Part shown: positions 48,680 through 61,613 of the stretch, piece by piece
Layout of the letters: the number at the start of each line of letters is the position of its first letter
Numbering within the stretch: position 1 is the first letter of the stretch
Assembly (NCBI GenBank): GCA_003993805.1
Contig: RSEF01000001.1
Location: 70,566,079 to 70,630,078 of the forward strand
DNA: 64,000 nucleotides
Reading direction: 5' to 3'
Source: Himantopus leucocephalus
Lineage: Eukaryota; Chordata; Aves; Charadriiformes; Recurvirostridae
The notes under the pieces: generated by a model
The model's database searches: none
What the model was told of the DNA's origin: nothing
What the model saw: the letters and a program-made list of their open reading frames with translations, nothing else
Made by a program: the position numbers and the translations under genes

Positions 48680-50537
48680 CTAGTAAGGAGATGAAAGACA
48701 CAGAAATGATGAAAAAAATTAAAGCAACAAAAGCTGTTTGCAGTTCCACTATCTGAAGTGGTTGGGCAAACACAAATAATTTTGCAAGTATTTCTCACTG
48801 AAACAAACACCACAGAATAGTCATGGAAAGTTGACTCAAATTTTAGATTTGCACGCATTTGGTCAAAAAAAAATGGTCTTAAAAATATAGAGATTATGTT
48901 AATGAATCCCTACCATATCATAGACCTATTTGTTCCATGCAAAACTATCTAAATTTAGAATATCAGCAACAAAATGAAGGAAAAGATGTTATAAATTATG
49001 ATATATGCTATATCATAAATCTTTTTTTGCAAATATTTCTGAGTAATTAACGAACTAAAGAAAACCACTGGCAGTTCTCCCCATTTTAAGACCTCGTTTT
49101 TAACCTCATGTCAGGGAGGTCATATAAGAATGACCCTGGTATTTAGCAGAGTTTCAGGAATCTAATTTATTTTAATAGAGATTTTGTCAAATAGTTTTAG
49201 CTCATGACATAGCCTACCAATAAGCCTGGCCTACAGACCATAGCTCCTCAGCTGGCATGCAAGTTGGCAGAGTGCAGAAAGCCTTGGCACCTCCATTCCC
49301 AGCAAATGGGTCTGAGCCAAATCAAGCACACACAAAAATTTGTACAAACCCTGCAACAGGTTGGAGAAACACAGTTCCTCCACAACCGCTATGGGTAAGT
49401 CAACCACAACTTCTAGCTGTGCTTCCTCCAGAGCTATACAACTACCCGCCATCCAATACTGGCGCTATTAAGTTGCCCGAGTTTGTTATGACACCACATT
49501 TGTAATCTGCTGAGAACAAGATCACAATTATTTAATTGTAATTTTCCATCACCAGATACCTCAAATATGCATCACCTTACAGTATGATTTTATGTCTGAT
49601 AATAATAGCCACACCTCAGGTCTGAATGTTCAGAAATGCATTTGATGAAAGGGAATCCTGGCTGAAATGCAAAAACAGTGAAAGCCTGTAGTGACATACT
49701 AAGGCCCATAATAATGCTACAAGTGCAGAGTTTCAAAACCACGGAGAATTCAGTGGCTCCCAAAGAGTTCAGTGGGAGGGATGAGGTTCATAGTTCCTGT
49801 GTCAACTGGACCACCTATTTAGAAACCTACATAATGTCCTCAGACTTGTAAATGTTGTTGAAAGATATCAATAAAAGATTAAAACACCAGAGATGATATA
49901 ATAATGAAAATCCATTAGTTTTATGACTAAATGCGTACACACTTAAAATTACCCAGGTAATGAGGCATTTGGAGTCTCCATTTCCCAGACTGTATTGTAG
50001 AATGAGCTCTAGCAAGGCAAGGGGTTCAAGACAGTAAGAGCGACATTATTATTAGCTGCATGAGCATATATTTCTGTGTATTTGGAAATGTCTAGTTGAT
50101 ATTTGTAGTGTTTGTTGCTGTCTCAGGTTACTCCATGATAGTATTAGAGAAGGACATTTGCATAATTAGTCCCACTCGAATATCACGATGTTTATCCTTA
50201 CACTTTCTAATCACCAATTTGTGTAATTTCAGCAAGCTATGTGGGGAGTCCTGGTATTCCATTCCAATTCAAGGAGAAGTAAACATACCCATCCATGTCA
50301 ATTCTGTTACCACTTAAAAGGAGTCAGTCTGACTTTTCATTTCCTGTTTAGAAAATACGTTTCGATGCTACTCCCGCTTTTAATATCATATCACAACCCT
50401 AAAGTTTTGTTTTCAGTGGTAGGCAATCTGCAGTACTCTTAATATACAGTTGTTGCAACCAGTAGACCTCTGCACTCAGAACTGAAAAAAGCGTAACATA
50501 GATTAATACATGATACCTGAATTCATGAAAACCTCAC
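48680..50537 (-). other. DGKI: DGKI intron, 1.86 kb
   Basis: Phase-0 intron. It contains a 10-bp perfect inverted repeat with a 3-base loop at 48996-49018 and otherwise unremarkable AT-rich sequence. No recognisable transposon and no credible open frame. Confidence 0.7.
48996..49018. repeat. Perfect inverted repeat, 10-bp stem, 3-base loop
   Basis: ttatgatata, loop tgc, tatatcataa. It lies 317 bases upstream of the 45-bp microexon on the minus strand, in the intron before it. Confidence 0.9.
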
Positions 50538-50617
50538 CTCTTGTAGACGGTCGATGTAGATACGACAGGTCTCCAAGTCACAATCTCCTCGTACCACTAT
50601 AATTCCTAGGGGAATGG
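50538..50617 (-). CDS. DGKI: DGKI exon: IPLG...CDLETCRIYIDRLQE segment
   Basis: An 80-bp exon with acceptor ttttccag and donor gtgaggtt. Two bases complete the serine codon begun in the exon at 61513-61613, then 26 codons follow and the exon ends in phase 0. It encodes IPLGIIVVRGDCDLETCRIY followed by IDRLQE. Human DGKI has IPLGILVVRGDCDLETCRMYIDRLQE, so only two or three residues differ, making this one of the best conserved pieces here. DGKZ carries a related DLETCRAHIERLQ, which shows the shared ancestry of type IV kinases. It is part of the segment between catalytic/accessory and ankyrin regions and no catalytic residue is expected in it. Confidence 0.96.
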
Positions 50618-53600
50618 CTGGAAAATCAAAAACAAAGACAAACCTCTTTAACTGAAGTCTCTTGAACATTAAATACTAGTTGTTGTTGTTGTTGTTTTTA
50701 TTTCCTCACAAAAGCTTTCTGGTATCTAAAACTTAATAGTCATTAAAAAGCAGGAATATATTATTCATTATTAGTTTCACCCATTTATAGTTGTCAAAGA
50801 TTCCAGTTTTCACTTATCTTTCATACAGAAGAAACTAAAACAGATTCAGTTAAGTTGTGTACTTCATTGTCTGAGGTCAACATCAATTATTAACTGCAAA
50901 GAAAGGAACATACCCCAGAACAAGAGTTTAGGGAGGTGCTCTTATGCATTGAAATAAGAGAGTGGTATTTCATTTTCAGAACCCTTAAGAGTCTACAAAA
51001 ATGATTTAACGTAATGAAAGTCACAGCCTGATTTCAGAGAAAACTGTCCAGCACCATCTTATTTTGATGTAAGGCTGTTTTCAAATCAAAACAGACATTA
51101 TTCCATCTACACACAAAATTGACACAGTATCTCCGTATTTTCTCAGAGAAAAAAAAAAAGAGAACTTGTAAAAATAAACCAAATAATTCCCCTCAACTGA
51201 GGGCAGAATTTTTAATAACAGGGGATTTAGGTTTCCACTGCCATTCCGTTCTTGCAGCCGAAAAAAACCCCAAACCCCACAAAACCCACAAACCACCAAA
51301 CCAAAAAAATCCCGCAACACAAAAAGAACAAAAGAGGAAAAAAGGATATATGAGTCCACAAGGAAGGCACCGAGAGAGCTACCTACTAGCATCTCATTAA
51401 ATAAAAAGAAGCAAGTGAAAACTCTTGAGTACCTGATTTTCTAAAACTGAATCACTGAATGAAGTTCTTTTTTCTCCCTGGAGGGTCATTAATCAAACAA
51501 CGGCCTAAAAAAAGTAGGGGAGCAGCAGGAAAGAGATTTAAATCCTCATCTGAAGTATTCCAGAAGGAAAGCAGGATATCAACTCAAAAACAATTCTGGT
51601 AACCGGATAACAAGAAGCAACTTAAAGTCACTGACAGTTCTGGGATAAACAGAAAAAACAACTGTGCTGCAGTTCAGCAGCATTCAAAAGAATGCTGCCC
51701 TGCCATTCAAAAGAAGTTGACTAAGAGGGAGAGAGATTTACCTATCGAGACGCTCTTCATTCTGATAAAAGAACAAGACAGCACTAAAAGATAATGGGGA
51801 ACATGACTTATATTTTTGTGGCCCACCGAGGCTAGAAGCACGAAGAGAAGCTCACTGGTCTCAGGGAAGGGTGTAGGGGAGGACCTATGGCAGTCAAGGT
51901 CATTACGGGCCTCGGAGGCCAGCACAGGGCTCTCAGGACACATCAACAATGCTGCCAGCAGCGTGTTTGGAAAGCAATTTGAACTGCAGAAGAGCTATGA
52001 ATCCAGAAAGAACAAAAGCGGGGGAAAAAAAAGCTGGAGGGAGAAACAAGCAAATAAAGAAGGGACAGGCAGGAAGACCAGGGAAGAACTCGCACTTCTC
52101 CTGAAGCAACTCTGACATCTGATAGTGATGCCAATCCACCTGCTCATTTTCAGAAAAGCCAGAAGGGAACAGTGCTCATTGCGACCTCCCAGATTTTTTC
52201 ATTACAGAACAGAGACTGAGACACAAGCGAGTGGAACGAGGGTCAATCGCGAGGGTGGCTTTACACGCTCCAACGCTCTGGGTTACAGACTGATTCTCTT
52301 TGCTTAGTGTTTATTATTGCTTAACCTGCTCTGACAGAAGACCCTTAAGCTCTTGGTAGCGAGTACTTAATGGCTATCTAGTTTCAATTCAGCAGATCCC
52401 TCTGCAGCCCTTACTGAAAGAAGCGTTTGTTAACGCATTTATAGCACTAAAAAGTGAATTGCAGCAGACACGACTACATCTCCAATAGATACAGAGCACT
52501 GGGGAGCTACACCACTGGCTCATAAACTGTCACCACTGATTTTGTCTCTTCTATTGGATTCCTTCCCTCATGGAGGAGTATATGCACTTAATGGGGACCA
52601 GAGCTTTGACCTGTCAGAACAATGCGGCTAACACAAAACTGAAATCCTTCACTATCACCGTTCCTGACAGCCCAAAGGAGAAGGATCTTATGAACATTTG
52701 GAATTCTAAAGAAATCCACCAAAATGCCTCAAAAGAAAACACTAATATGCAATAGATAGAGTTTAGCGGGGACATTTATAAGCCTCATCTATACAAATGA
52801 AGAAGAAAGTCATAATTCACAGGTTTACTTAAATTATGTCCCATTTATTCTTGGTGGTCATAGAACAATTCTGGAATTCTAGGCTGCGTGACTTTGTTCT
52901 TAAAAAGAGATATGCGACTTTTACTGCCTGGAAATCCTGAATTAGCATGACCTATGGCTTTATGGGTCAATGGCTAGCTAAGGGATAAGGTGCATTAGGT
53001 GGGTCTCAAATGGTTCCATTCCATATGGTTCATGCTCATCTGAAAAATCTTTTAAGTCATTACTGGATAACACTACAGTATACGCTAAAATATTGCTTGC
53101 CAAAGGTTTTGTTTGTTTGGTTTTTTGTGGTGGTTTTTTTTGTTTGTTTTTTTGCAAGACCCATTTGGCTTTCAATAAGAAAAATGTTCCCAGCTCTCAT
53201 TTTTATCATAAACCACAGTAAGTATGCACAATGCAGCCAAGATTTTCAAAGTGCTTCACAATAGCTGCTGTTTGAAAACAAAAGCAAATCCTTAGTGATT
53301 TATAACGGGATTGAAACTATGGGATTGTTGCTCGTTCTAAATATAGGGCCATGCTGTGCAATAGGGGCAAAATGAGGTAAGTTATGGTGAATCAGTTAAA
53401 GTCATACAGTTAACAGGCATGGCATTCAATGTCATTGTGGGCAGTTCCATTCAGGAAGAAATTAACTTCTGCCTTTTCTGAATAGCCCTGGGTGGATGAG
53501 GATGTGGACAGTATGGAACAGTGCTGTGGGACACAGTGATTACTAGGTATGCCAGGTGAGAGATGAGAGGAAAAAGTTTGACATTGAGAGCACTGGCATT

Positions 53601-55435
53601 GCAGAGCAACTTTCCTGTACACTGTCCACTCCTATGAATGTATGGATATACCCAGACATGGGAATATGCCAAAAATAAGGGACAGTCTCAGATCATGAGC
53701 CAAGCCACAGCATTCAAGTGCCAGATATTTTTCTCCTGAGGCGCCTGCTCTTCTGGCCCCTTGCTTCCAGCTCTCAGTTTCTTTGTGCTCCCTGAATGGT
53801 GAAAAGGACTTTGTCCAGGGAGCTGTGGATACAGACTCTAATGCTGCAGTGATGAGCAGCAGTGCAAGAACCCCAGGAGATAAAACAGGCAGACAGTTGC
53901 TTCATACTCTGAACCAATACTGTGGAAAGGTTTTTGTACCCAGCAACACTAACCAAAATCGAGTACCAGCAGCAGGAGGGTGGGGTAGGTGCAGCAGTAT
54001 GGCTAGCATGATGCTCTAATTGACTGCAAGATTAGTAGTGATTTCCTGAGTCCTCATTAAATTAGCTATGGAATTTATTAACAAAGAAGAAGTCTTCCAC
54101 CTACCAACTGCCTATTATGCTAAATACCTAAAGCTAGGAAACTCTTTAATAGTACTGAGAACACAAACAGAAAAAGCCTGAATATACTGCATGTGACACC
54201 ATGAAGAAAAAATAAAATTCAATTAACTTCCCCATTTATTGTTATGAAAGGATTCAATTTGTGATCTAAACACCATGATTAACCCACTCAAATCGCAAAC
54301 AAAACAGCCTCAAGACAGATCATTAAGGTAGATGTGAATGCCAGGAAAACTTATTCCAAATCTGACATACCTCAGGGGACTGGGGAGATTAGACATTGGG
54401 TTGTGAATGTTTAATGTAGCAAATAAAGGATCCTCACTACTGAAAATGTTATAAAAATGTCATTTTCCTGAGGGTTTTCCACTGATATTAGAAATGTGAA
54501 GGACTAAGTAAATTATTGGGAGAGAATTCTAAAATATTCAGACATATATAGTATGAGGTTTGGCTTTCCCAGTATGGTTTTAATACAACTAAGTTTGTAC
54601 AAAAGGATCTTCTTACCCCACAAATCTAAGCCATATGTCTCTTCAGATCTCTTTTGTTTATTATATTGACAAAAACTAAGCCTCGTTAGGTTCATTGGTT
54701 GCTACTTTTCCTGGTGCTAGTGGTCCAGTTTTAAAGTCTTCACATGTCAGGAGGTAAAACACAATAGAGGTTATCAGACTAAACCATACAACATTTGAGA
54801 AGGTGGTCATCCCCTCCAGGCTCTCAGGGACTTCCCCAACACCCTGCCACAAAAAGGAAGAAGCTGCCCAAGTCAAATGAAGAGCGAACTCGTCCCAAAC
54901 ACCACACAAAAGGAAACAGGTTATAGAAAGAAAACTATGAAGGGCTGGGAATTGAAACTGGCAGGGAATGAATATCAGGACTAAGAGCTGAAAGAAGAGT
55001 TCTGGCTGAACAATGAGTAAAGGTTTAGGATTAAGAAAAGGAACAGGAACCTGAGCTGTGAGATCTGCAGAAACAGACTAAGACAGGCAGGAAGGATGCG
55101 CGTGGGATGGGATAGCCAAAGGGGACAGCCAAGACTGAGGAAATCAAATCAGAAAAGCAATCGGAATGGAAATGAAAGAAGTAGAATACACACAGAAAAA
55201 TCTCACAGAAAAGTCTATCCCAGAAAGACAAACTATAGCATGATTTCCTGGAAAGTCTGAAATGGAACTTAATATTGTTGTATCTCCCCACTCTTCTACG
55301 GTAAATATATATTTACATTTGTATTACTCTCCATCTCTTCTAGTTTAAAGGAGATGGCAAACTTACAGCTGATGGTTTCCCCACTAGCTCAAAAGGCAGA
55401 GGACTGTTGACTGTAAATACACCCCATGTGGAGTC

Positions 55436-55602
55436 AAGAGAGGGTAGATTTAGATTAGATATTAGGGAAAAATTCTTTACAATAAGGATGGTAAGACACT
55501 GGAACAGGTTTCCCAGAGAATGGGCAACTCCTCATGGCAGGGGAGTTCGAACTAGATGATCTTTAAAGGTCCATTCCAAGCGATACCCTTCTATGATTCT
55601 GT
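55436..55602 (+). mobile_element. CR1 LINE 3' tail fragment with internal deletion
   Basis: Plus-strand CR1 3' UTR: gatttagattagatattagg, then gacactggaacaggtttccc, then gaactagatgatctttaaag and a ctatgattctgt end. The usual middle part (the piece from the mean-value GGATGCC region through the CTGGATGGGG region) is absent between gggcaactcc and tcatggcagg, so the copy has lost about 60-80 bases. It is less diverged than the copy at 26131-26905. Inserted antisense to DGKI. Confidence 0.92.
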
Positions 55603-55857
55603 AACTCAGAGACATGAGATATGAGAGAAATACTTCGAATTTATTCCTTCCTCCCAACCCAGGCAATGACATACCATGTTAAATAAATGTTACTATGACT
55701 ACAAGATCAGGAGCTCAAAGTTAGAAAAAGCCAAGATTGAAGTTGCCTATTTCAGCATCTGTATATATATTCATTGTGCTACTCCCTTTAATTATCTGAT
55801 CACATCCCACTTTTTCTCCTGTTGTACTCCTGTGTCTTTCTGATCTTTGAATGCATG

Positions 55858-55892
55858 CACGTGTGTGTGTGTATTTGTGTGTGTGTGTATGC
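55858..55892. repeat. GT microsatellite (interrupted)
   Basis: gtgtgtgtgtgtatttgtgt followed by more GT units and gcg. Gives a His/Thr-repeat spurious frame on the minus strand. Confidence 0.95.
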
Positions 55893-56149
55893 GGGTCAGT
55901 CAAAGCGAGAAACATAATTCACTGTGCTGCCTGGACAAAGCCCACAGGGTTTCATCCGTCAAAAGGCAAAAAGAGATATTTCCTTTGACACAAACAATGC
56001 CTTTGGCAAGTTTCTCTTTGTTTTTGTCATTTCTGTTTCAGTTACAAACATTTATCAGTGGTTTGCATCTGTATATACCAGCATGAGAATCTGGGAGCTC
56101 AGTGGCAGCAGAGTTGCCAATGTTTAACTCACTGCTGACTTCTTACCCT

Positions 56150-56215
56150 CTTGGTTTCACCTTGCTGGGTGACTTTAAGCAACCCATCCAACCGTCTCAG
56201 TTTCAGATCTTATTA
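56150..56215 (+). mobile_element. MIR-like core-SINE remnant
   Basis: ttgctgggtgactttaagca followed by acccatccaaccgtctcagt and ttcag follows the MIR core (tagctgtgtgaccttgggca, then agtcacttaacctctctgtg and cctcagtttcc) closely in order and spacing. Borders are uncertain. MIRs are expected as old fossils in bird genomes. Confidence 0.55.
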
Positions 56216-59200
56216 AATTACTGTGACAGAGAAAAGCATGAATTAGCTGATGTTTACACAACACACGTTGAGAAAACAAAGCTGTCAGAGCAAGGCGGTG
56301 ACTTTTATGCAGAGTGAAATTTAGTAGACAGTCTGTAGGTAATGCTGCCTTTTACAGAGCTTCTACAGATAAGCCACCATGTCCTCTAAGACACCCCCTG
56401 ACACTTGACCATTAGTGCTTCCTTTACAGGATGGAAGAGGTGGTTTGTAGCTACACAACCCATCTCCCCTAAATCCATCCAGATCAAAGTAGCTTCCCAA
56501 CATGAGCATATTTCCTTTGGTGGCTAATCTCCCCTGTCCTGACTCCATCTGCTAATTCAGGTTTCCCTCAGCATAGTAGCCACCTAGCAGGAGGTCCTCT
56601 GCTCCCCAATGCCCTTTGCATTATGGATATTCAGGATGTAAATACAAAGTCCTCAGTGTTGACCTTTTCTTATTTAGCTAGTTGCTCACAATCACATGGA
56701 ATAGTCTCCAAATTAACTTCATCTGCCGTATCCCTGAGCTTTAAAGTATCAGAGTGCATTTCATAGACCAGCGACTCTCAAACTGTGGTAAGTATATTGC
56801 TGGTATGAGGAAGCTACAGTGTATCTGTACCTGTACACATCCCAAATGACTCACAAGCTTGTCATTCCATGTATCTCTGTGCAACTAGGATAAGAACTCC
56901 TAGGATGACCCCAAAACACTCAGATAACCCACAGAAATTAAAGGCAGGAACATACGCAATATAGACATCTGGCTAGATGTAATCAGAGACAAGAATTCGA
57001 GGTTAACATCACATCATGTTACACCATCCCCCGCTGCCACACATACAAAGCAAGGAGGCTGCAGAGAAAAGGATTGTTATATTGCAGATAGGTCAATTGT
57101 TATACACTAAATTTTCTTTAAAAATTGCTTTTTAATTTAGTGTGCCATTTTATTCAAGAGGAGACAAGGAACAGCTGCCTCTGTGTAAAAGACAGAGTGG
57201 GAGACCCGGAGCTGTTACAGAGCTGAGAGTTATTTCTGATACTGCCACCACTGCAGTCAGGTATTATTCCTCCTTAATCTTAGCGGTATTGAGCAAACTA
57301 AGGTTGGTTCTCCTTGGCTAAAGCATACAAAACAACAAGTTAAGGGCAGTAAGAACGGACATATCCCGTTTAAAAACAAACAAACAAACCAACCAAAAAC
57401 CTGTGCAGGTACTGCTGATTGTGAGCTATTTCACAGCTCCACCTTCATGGTGCAAATCTACAATAGTGTTGGCAGGAAGGACTAAGAAGGGTTGGAGACC
57501 GCTTGATCAATAAGTACTTTATGGTTGGTTGGTTGATTGGTTTGTTGTGGTTTTTTAAATAGAATTAATTTCTGCATATTTCTCCATTGTTAGGAATTTC
57601 TTAGTAACATGGGAAAGGGGTAAATAGGGTGTCATAAACAGAAAGATTTTGCTGTTTCAAAAATAACTCAATTGTTCCCCCACAATGCTGCTTTGGATCA
57701 CACTTTGCTGTAATGACAGGAAGTCAGAGAGAGTGCACAGAAGAAATGCAGGCAAGAGAGACAGAATTAAGTTCCATCCATCTAGAAACATCAATCCAAC
57801 TTACTTTTTGAATATGACAGTCTTGGTTATGGTCATGTAATGTACGACTGTCATGCTGGGCAGAAGGTGGTGAAGCTGGTGACTAGGGTGACAAGCGCCT
57901 GGGGCATATATAGGGAAGTGTTACAGAAGACAACTATATTTGCAGCAAAGGACAATACAAAATAACTAAAATGCCAGCATATATCCCTTTCTTAAAGGAG
58001 TGCATGAAAGCATCCACCCCTCCTCGCTGAAGGATCAATAAGCATCCTCTGCACCATCATCAATCATCCCACAGACAATACTGAGATGCTGACAGAAGAA
58101 AGAATGAAGGAGAAAAGAAGGAGCATGGGGAAGGAAGAAAGGGACAATTCAGAAACAGCATCTTGGTTAAATGCCAGCTGCAGTGACAAGAGAAGTAGAA
58201 AGCAACAGAAGGAGAATGGGCTAAGAACAGTCGTGCCCTTCAGAGGACAAAATGACATTCTTTAATTGCTCATGAGGTTTTCAAAATGAGGTGTCTACTT
58301 CCAGCAGAGTGAAGATTAATCTTCATGGAACAGTTTGTATGACGAGTTGCTATACATTGGGAAGTGCAATTTTAGGTCAAGTAGTTGATAGAATCAAATC
58401 AGTATTTCAAGCAAGTAACAGGAGTGAAATGTATTTACTGTGAGTTAAAATGATCCCGATTATTACACTGATGTCAGAGCTTTCAAAACTCTATTACGGG
58501 GACATGTAACAGGCAAAAAAACATAATAGCTTCTTTGCTGTTTTTCCTTCAGGGATAACAGCATGACTCACTATTAACTGGCTTCCTTTTCCTGTTCAGA
58601 TTGCTGTGAGATTCTGGTTTGTTTTTCAAATTATTTAGGGAGGCAAAAGTGCTTTTAATCCTTGTGGGCAGGGAATGGACAGTAAGTATAGTATTCTGGA
58701 ATTAAGTTGTAGGTATTCTGCCAAAGGCTGGACAGATATGTAAATTGCATCTCTTGGAAGCACCTCGTGAGGCATACATGCACCCGAGAGCTGCAGTCAT
58801 GCTGAAGGAAGCTAACCCCACTGACGGTAACAGGCCTTGTAAAAACAGTTGTAGAAACAGGGCCCAATACAAGCACTCTTGTATTTTGCTAGTGCACACA
58901 TATTATTTGCATTTAAATTTTTAATTCAGACTGACAAAATTTCAGTTATTCACCTGCTATGGAAATTTATTTATTTCCACTCCCCTTTCTCCATAATCAC
59001 TTACTTTGGTAAAGGATGGAGAGTCGCTTCTCCTCCCTCAGCATTCCCCTCCTCCCCCTTTAGCCAAGTAACTTTTAGTGGCAACACTCCATGAAACGGT
59101 TTGCTGATGAGGATGCAGTCAGCACACTTATTTCATGCAAATATTTAGCATATGATAGAGCCAGGCAGGCACCAATCCATCGACCTGCCAGCAGAAAACC

Positions 59201-61512
59201 ATTTAAAATGTATCCAGTTAGCTATGTCAGAAATGCAATTAAAATGGCTATCTGCTTTTCTTAAAAGGAAGACTTATGTGATTTTCCAGCTTCCTTTCTC
59301 ATGAAAACTTAAGTCCCCTAGTGTAACCGTACAGCTTGATGACTGGCTATGCCTCGGCTTCCAGAAGAGATGCAAGCATCTTGCCCTGAGGAAAACTGGC
59401 ACGTTAGGTCTGTGCTCAGCAAACCACAGGGATTTCCCATTTTTACTTCATGGAATTCAAGGAGCTGGCTAGAATATTTAAAACAGTTTGGTTTCTGACT
59501 GTTCACAGAGCACTTCTCTTCCCGTACATAATTTCCTTCAGTCATAATTAGCACCACCCAGAAGTCCTCAAATCAAGATCAGCCTCCTGAAACCTAAAGG
59601 CTGGACAATTCTGATAGGAGACACTTAAGCTATATGTCCAGAGAAGTAGGCTGATGACCATCAGTGTATGCTGCAAGTTATATGTTCTTACACAGGACAT
59701 TCCTAATAACTGAAAAGATGAGGTATCTTTCTGATTTATTTTAGGTTGATGGGGATATTATTTGCTTTCTCATATTTTAATCGAAGAACAGTAATGACAA
59801 GCATTACTGAGGCAGCTAAAGGAGTTCAGACCGGAAAAACAACTTCATTAAAAACGTCTAGGGAGAATATTCCAGTCCAGCTATGTTGTATTATCAATCT
59901 GGCCATACAACAACTCGAAAAAGAGAAAAGAGGGTCTTACTGCAAATGGCCTGCCAATGTCCAAAAGCAATCATTTTAACTCTTCATGGACAAACATCTG
60001 CTCATAAGCACACATCCAGCAAGTGATCAAATGCATGTGTAACCTAAAACCAAATCTCAGAGGTTCTAGATCATTCTCTGGTATTTTTTATAATGTTATC
60101 ATTATGGTTTTTTGCAGGTGACAAACAACATAAATCCTCATTTACAACTGCAGTGATAACAGTGTAAAAAGGTGTATCTTTTGTGTCAGAACATGTAAAT
60201 GGCTTTTAAGGACTACATAATATATAGTAAATACGCACACATAAAATTTATGTCCATAGTGAAGATGGATGAGGACAGTTCTCCTCAGATGGGAAACCAC
60301 AGGATGAAATAGCAAATGCACCAGATTGTTTCTGACAGGGTTGGATAGACGTGGGTTCAATATGGCCTACTCAAGGCCAAACTCTCAATTTAAACTTGAA
60401 GCAAATTCCTCTCCAGTGAGCCATAATCCTCATCCTGTTAAAATTCTTCTCAGTCCAGTGGTGAAGGCTTTGATTGCTTTAATTATGACCAAAATCCACT
60501 TACAGAAACTTCAGAAAAGGCTGTCAGGACCTATAGTAAAACTTAAGCCATTTCAGTTCTTTTGTTGGAAGGAGATACGGTGAACTGGGAGAATAAGGAG
60601 GGGTGGCACTGGAGGAGTGAAAGTGAAACAGTTTAACTGTCTTCCAACAGTAAGATATGCAAACCAATTAAAAGGATTGTCATCCTGTAATTACGAGAGA
60701 GCTCTGTGTTACAGAGGGAGCTGAAGCTTTGTTGCACAACAAACAGCCACGCTTGTAATTTAATATGAATAATGAGCCAGATGCATGAACAAGACTATTA
60801 AATTGTTATCACAAGCAGCCATGTCCCTCATTGATTAATGACTCTGTGTGTCACCAAGGAAAGGAACTCCATTTTTAAGTATGGATCATCATCATCAATG
60901 TTGCCAAAGCAACTGGCTGTCTGCTTTTGACTTACCCCTGAATGTGGCAATTAAACCATTATATGAGGAAACAAAACAGTGATTATTCTCTTATGTGGAA
61001 AACTGAAGGCTGGTAAAGAATAAGGCACTGGGGAAGCCAGATTTTTTTTCCCAAGATAAATGCACCTCTGCAAGAACGACGTTCAAGGGCAGAGCACATT
61101 CTCAATATGAAATTAATCACGGTCCCCCCAGTCAGTTTCAAATAGTTTCACACACTAGTAGAAACCCAGCAGAACCAACAGAAAGACGCGAATAAAAAAA
61201 ACCCCAGGTGTGAAAAACACTTATTTTACAGTAAATAAAATCAATTTGCAGAAGGCATAGTTAAATAAGAAAACAGGTGAATTGTCTATGTATGCTTTTT
61301 ATAGAGAGAGTATTTATAGTGAGAGAATATGTATGTGCATATATACACAGACAGATGAATATGAACTCCACATGACTCATCCAAAAATGTACGCTTGATC
61401 TTGAGTTTGGGTTTTTTTTCATTGTTGTTGTTTTGGGGTTTTTTTTGTTAATGTAACATTCATACAGTATGTTGTACCAAAAGCAGCTACAACCTGGCTT
61501 CTTCCAACTTAC

Positions 61513-61613
61513 AAGCTTCCCGGAGTTTTTCCTTGTCGTAATGTAGCCCCTCATACTCTTGTAAATTAATCCTGTTCACTCTGATCCGCAGGCGATCTGG
61601 GATGGAATGAGGA
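61513..61613 (-). CDS. DGKI: DGKI exon: linker just after the accessory domain
   Basis: A 101-bp exon. The minus strand reads ...cttgcag, exon, gtaagttgg. One base completes a codon begun upstream, followed by 33 codons and one trailing base. The translation begins PHSIPDRLRIRVNRINLQEY and ends HYDKEKLREA, with the split codon giving S in the next exon. Human DGKI as I recall it has SVPDRLRIRVNKISLQDYEG and HYDKEKLREAS at this place, so identity is high with a few conservative changes. In family terms this follows the accessory domain (Pfam DAGKa) and opens the charged linker leading to the ankyrin repeats. Splice sites are strong on both sides. The previous exon is outside the window and the next is 10.9 kb downstream. 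Confidence 0.95.

Larger units (their letters stand above)
50618..61512 (-). other. DGKI: DGKI intron, 10.9 kb
   Basis: The reading phase is continuous across this intron, so no exon is needed inside it. It holds a CR1 3' fragment (55436-55602), a GT-rich microsatellite (55858-55892), a MIR-like core-SINE remnant (about 56150-56215) and an AAAC/GGTT-type low-complexity pair near 57376-57400 and 57523-57550. The stretch 60760-60960 is uniformly AT-rich, carries homeobox-like TAATTA/ATTAA words and has no repeat. It may be a conserved noncoding element but that cannot be judged from one genome. The open frames here are all short and resemble nothing. Confidence 0.7.
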
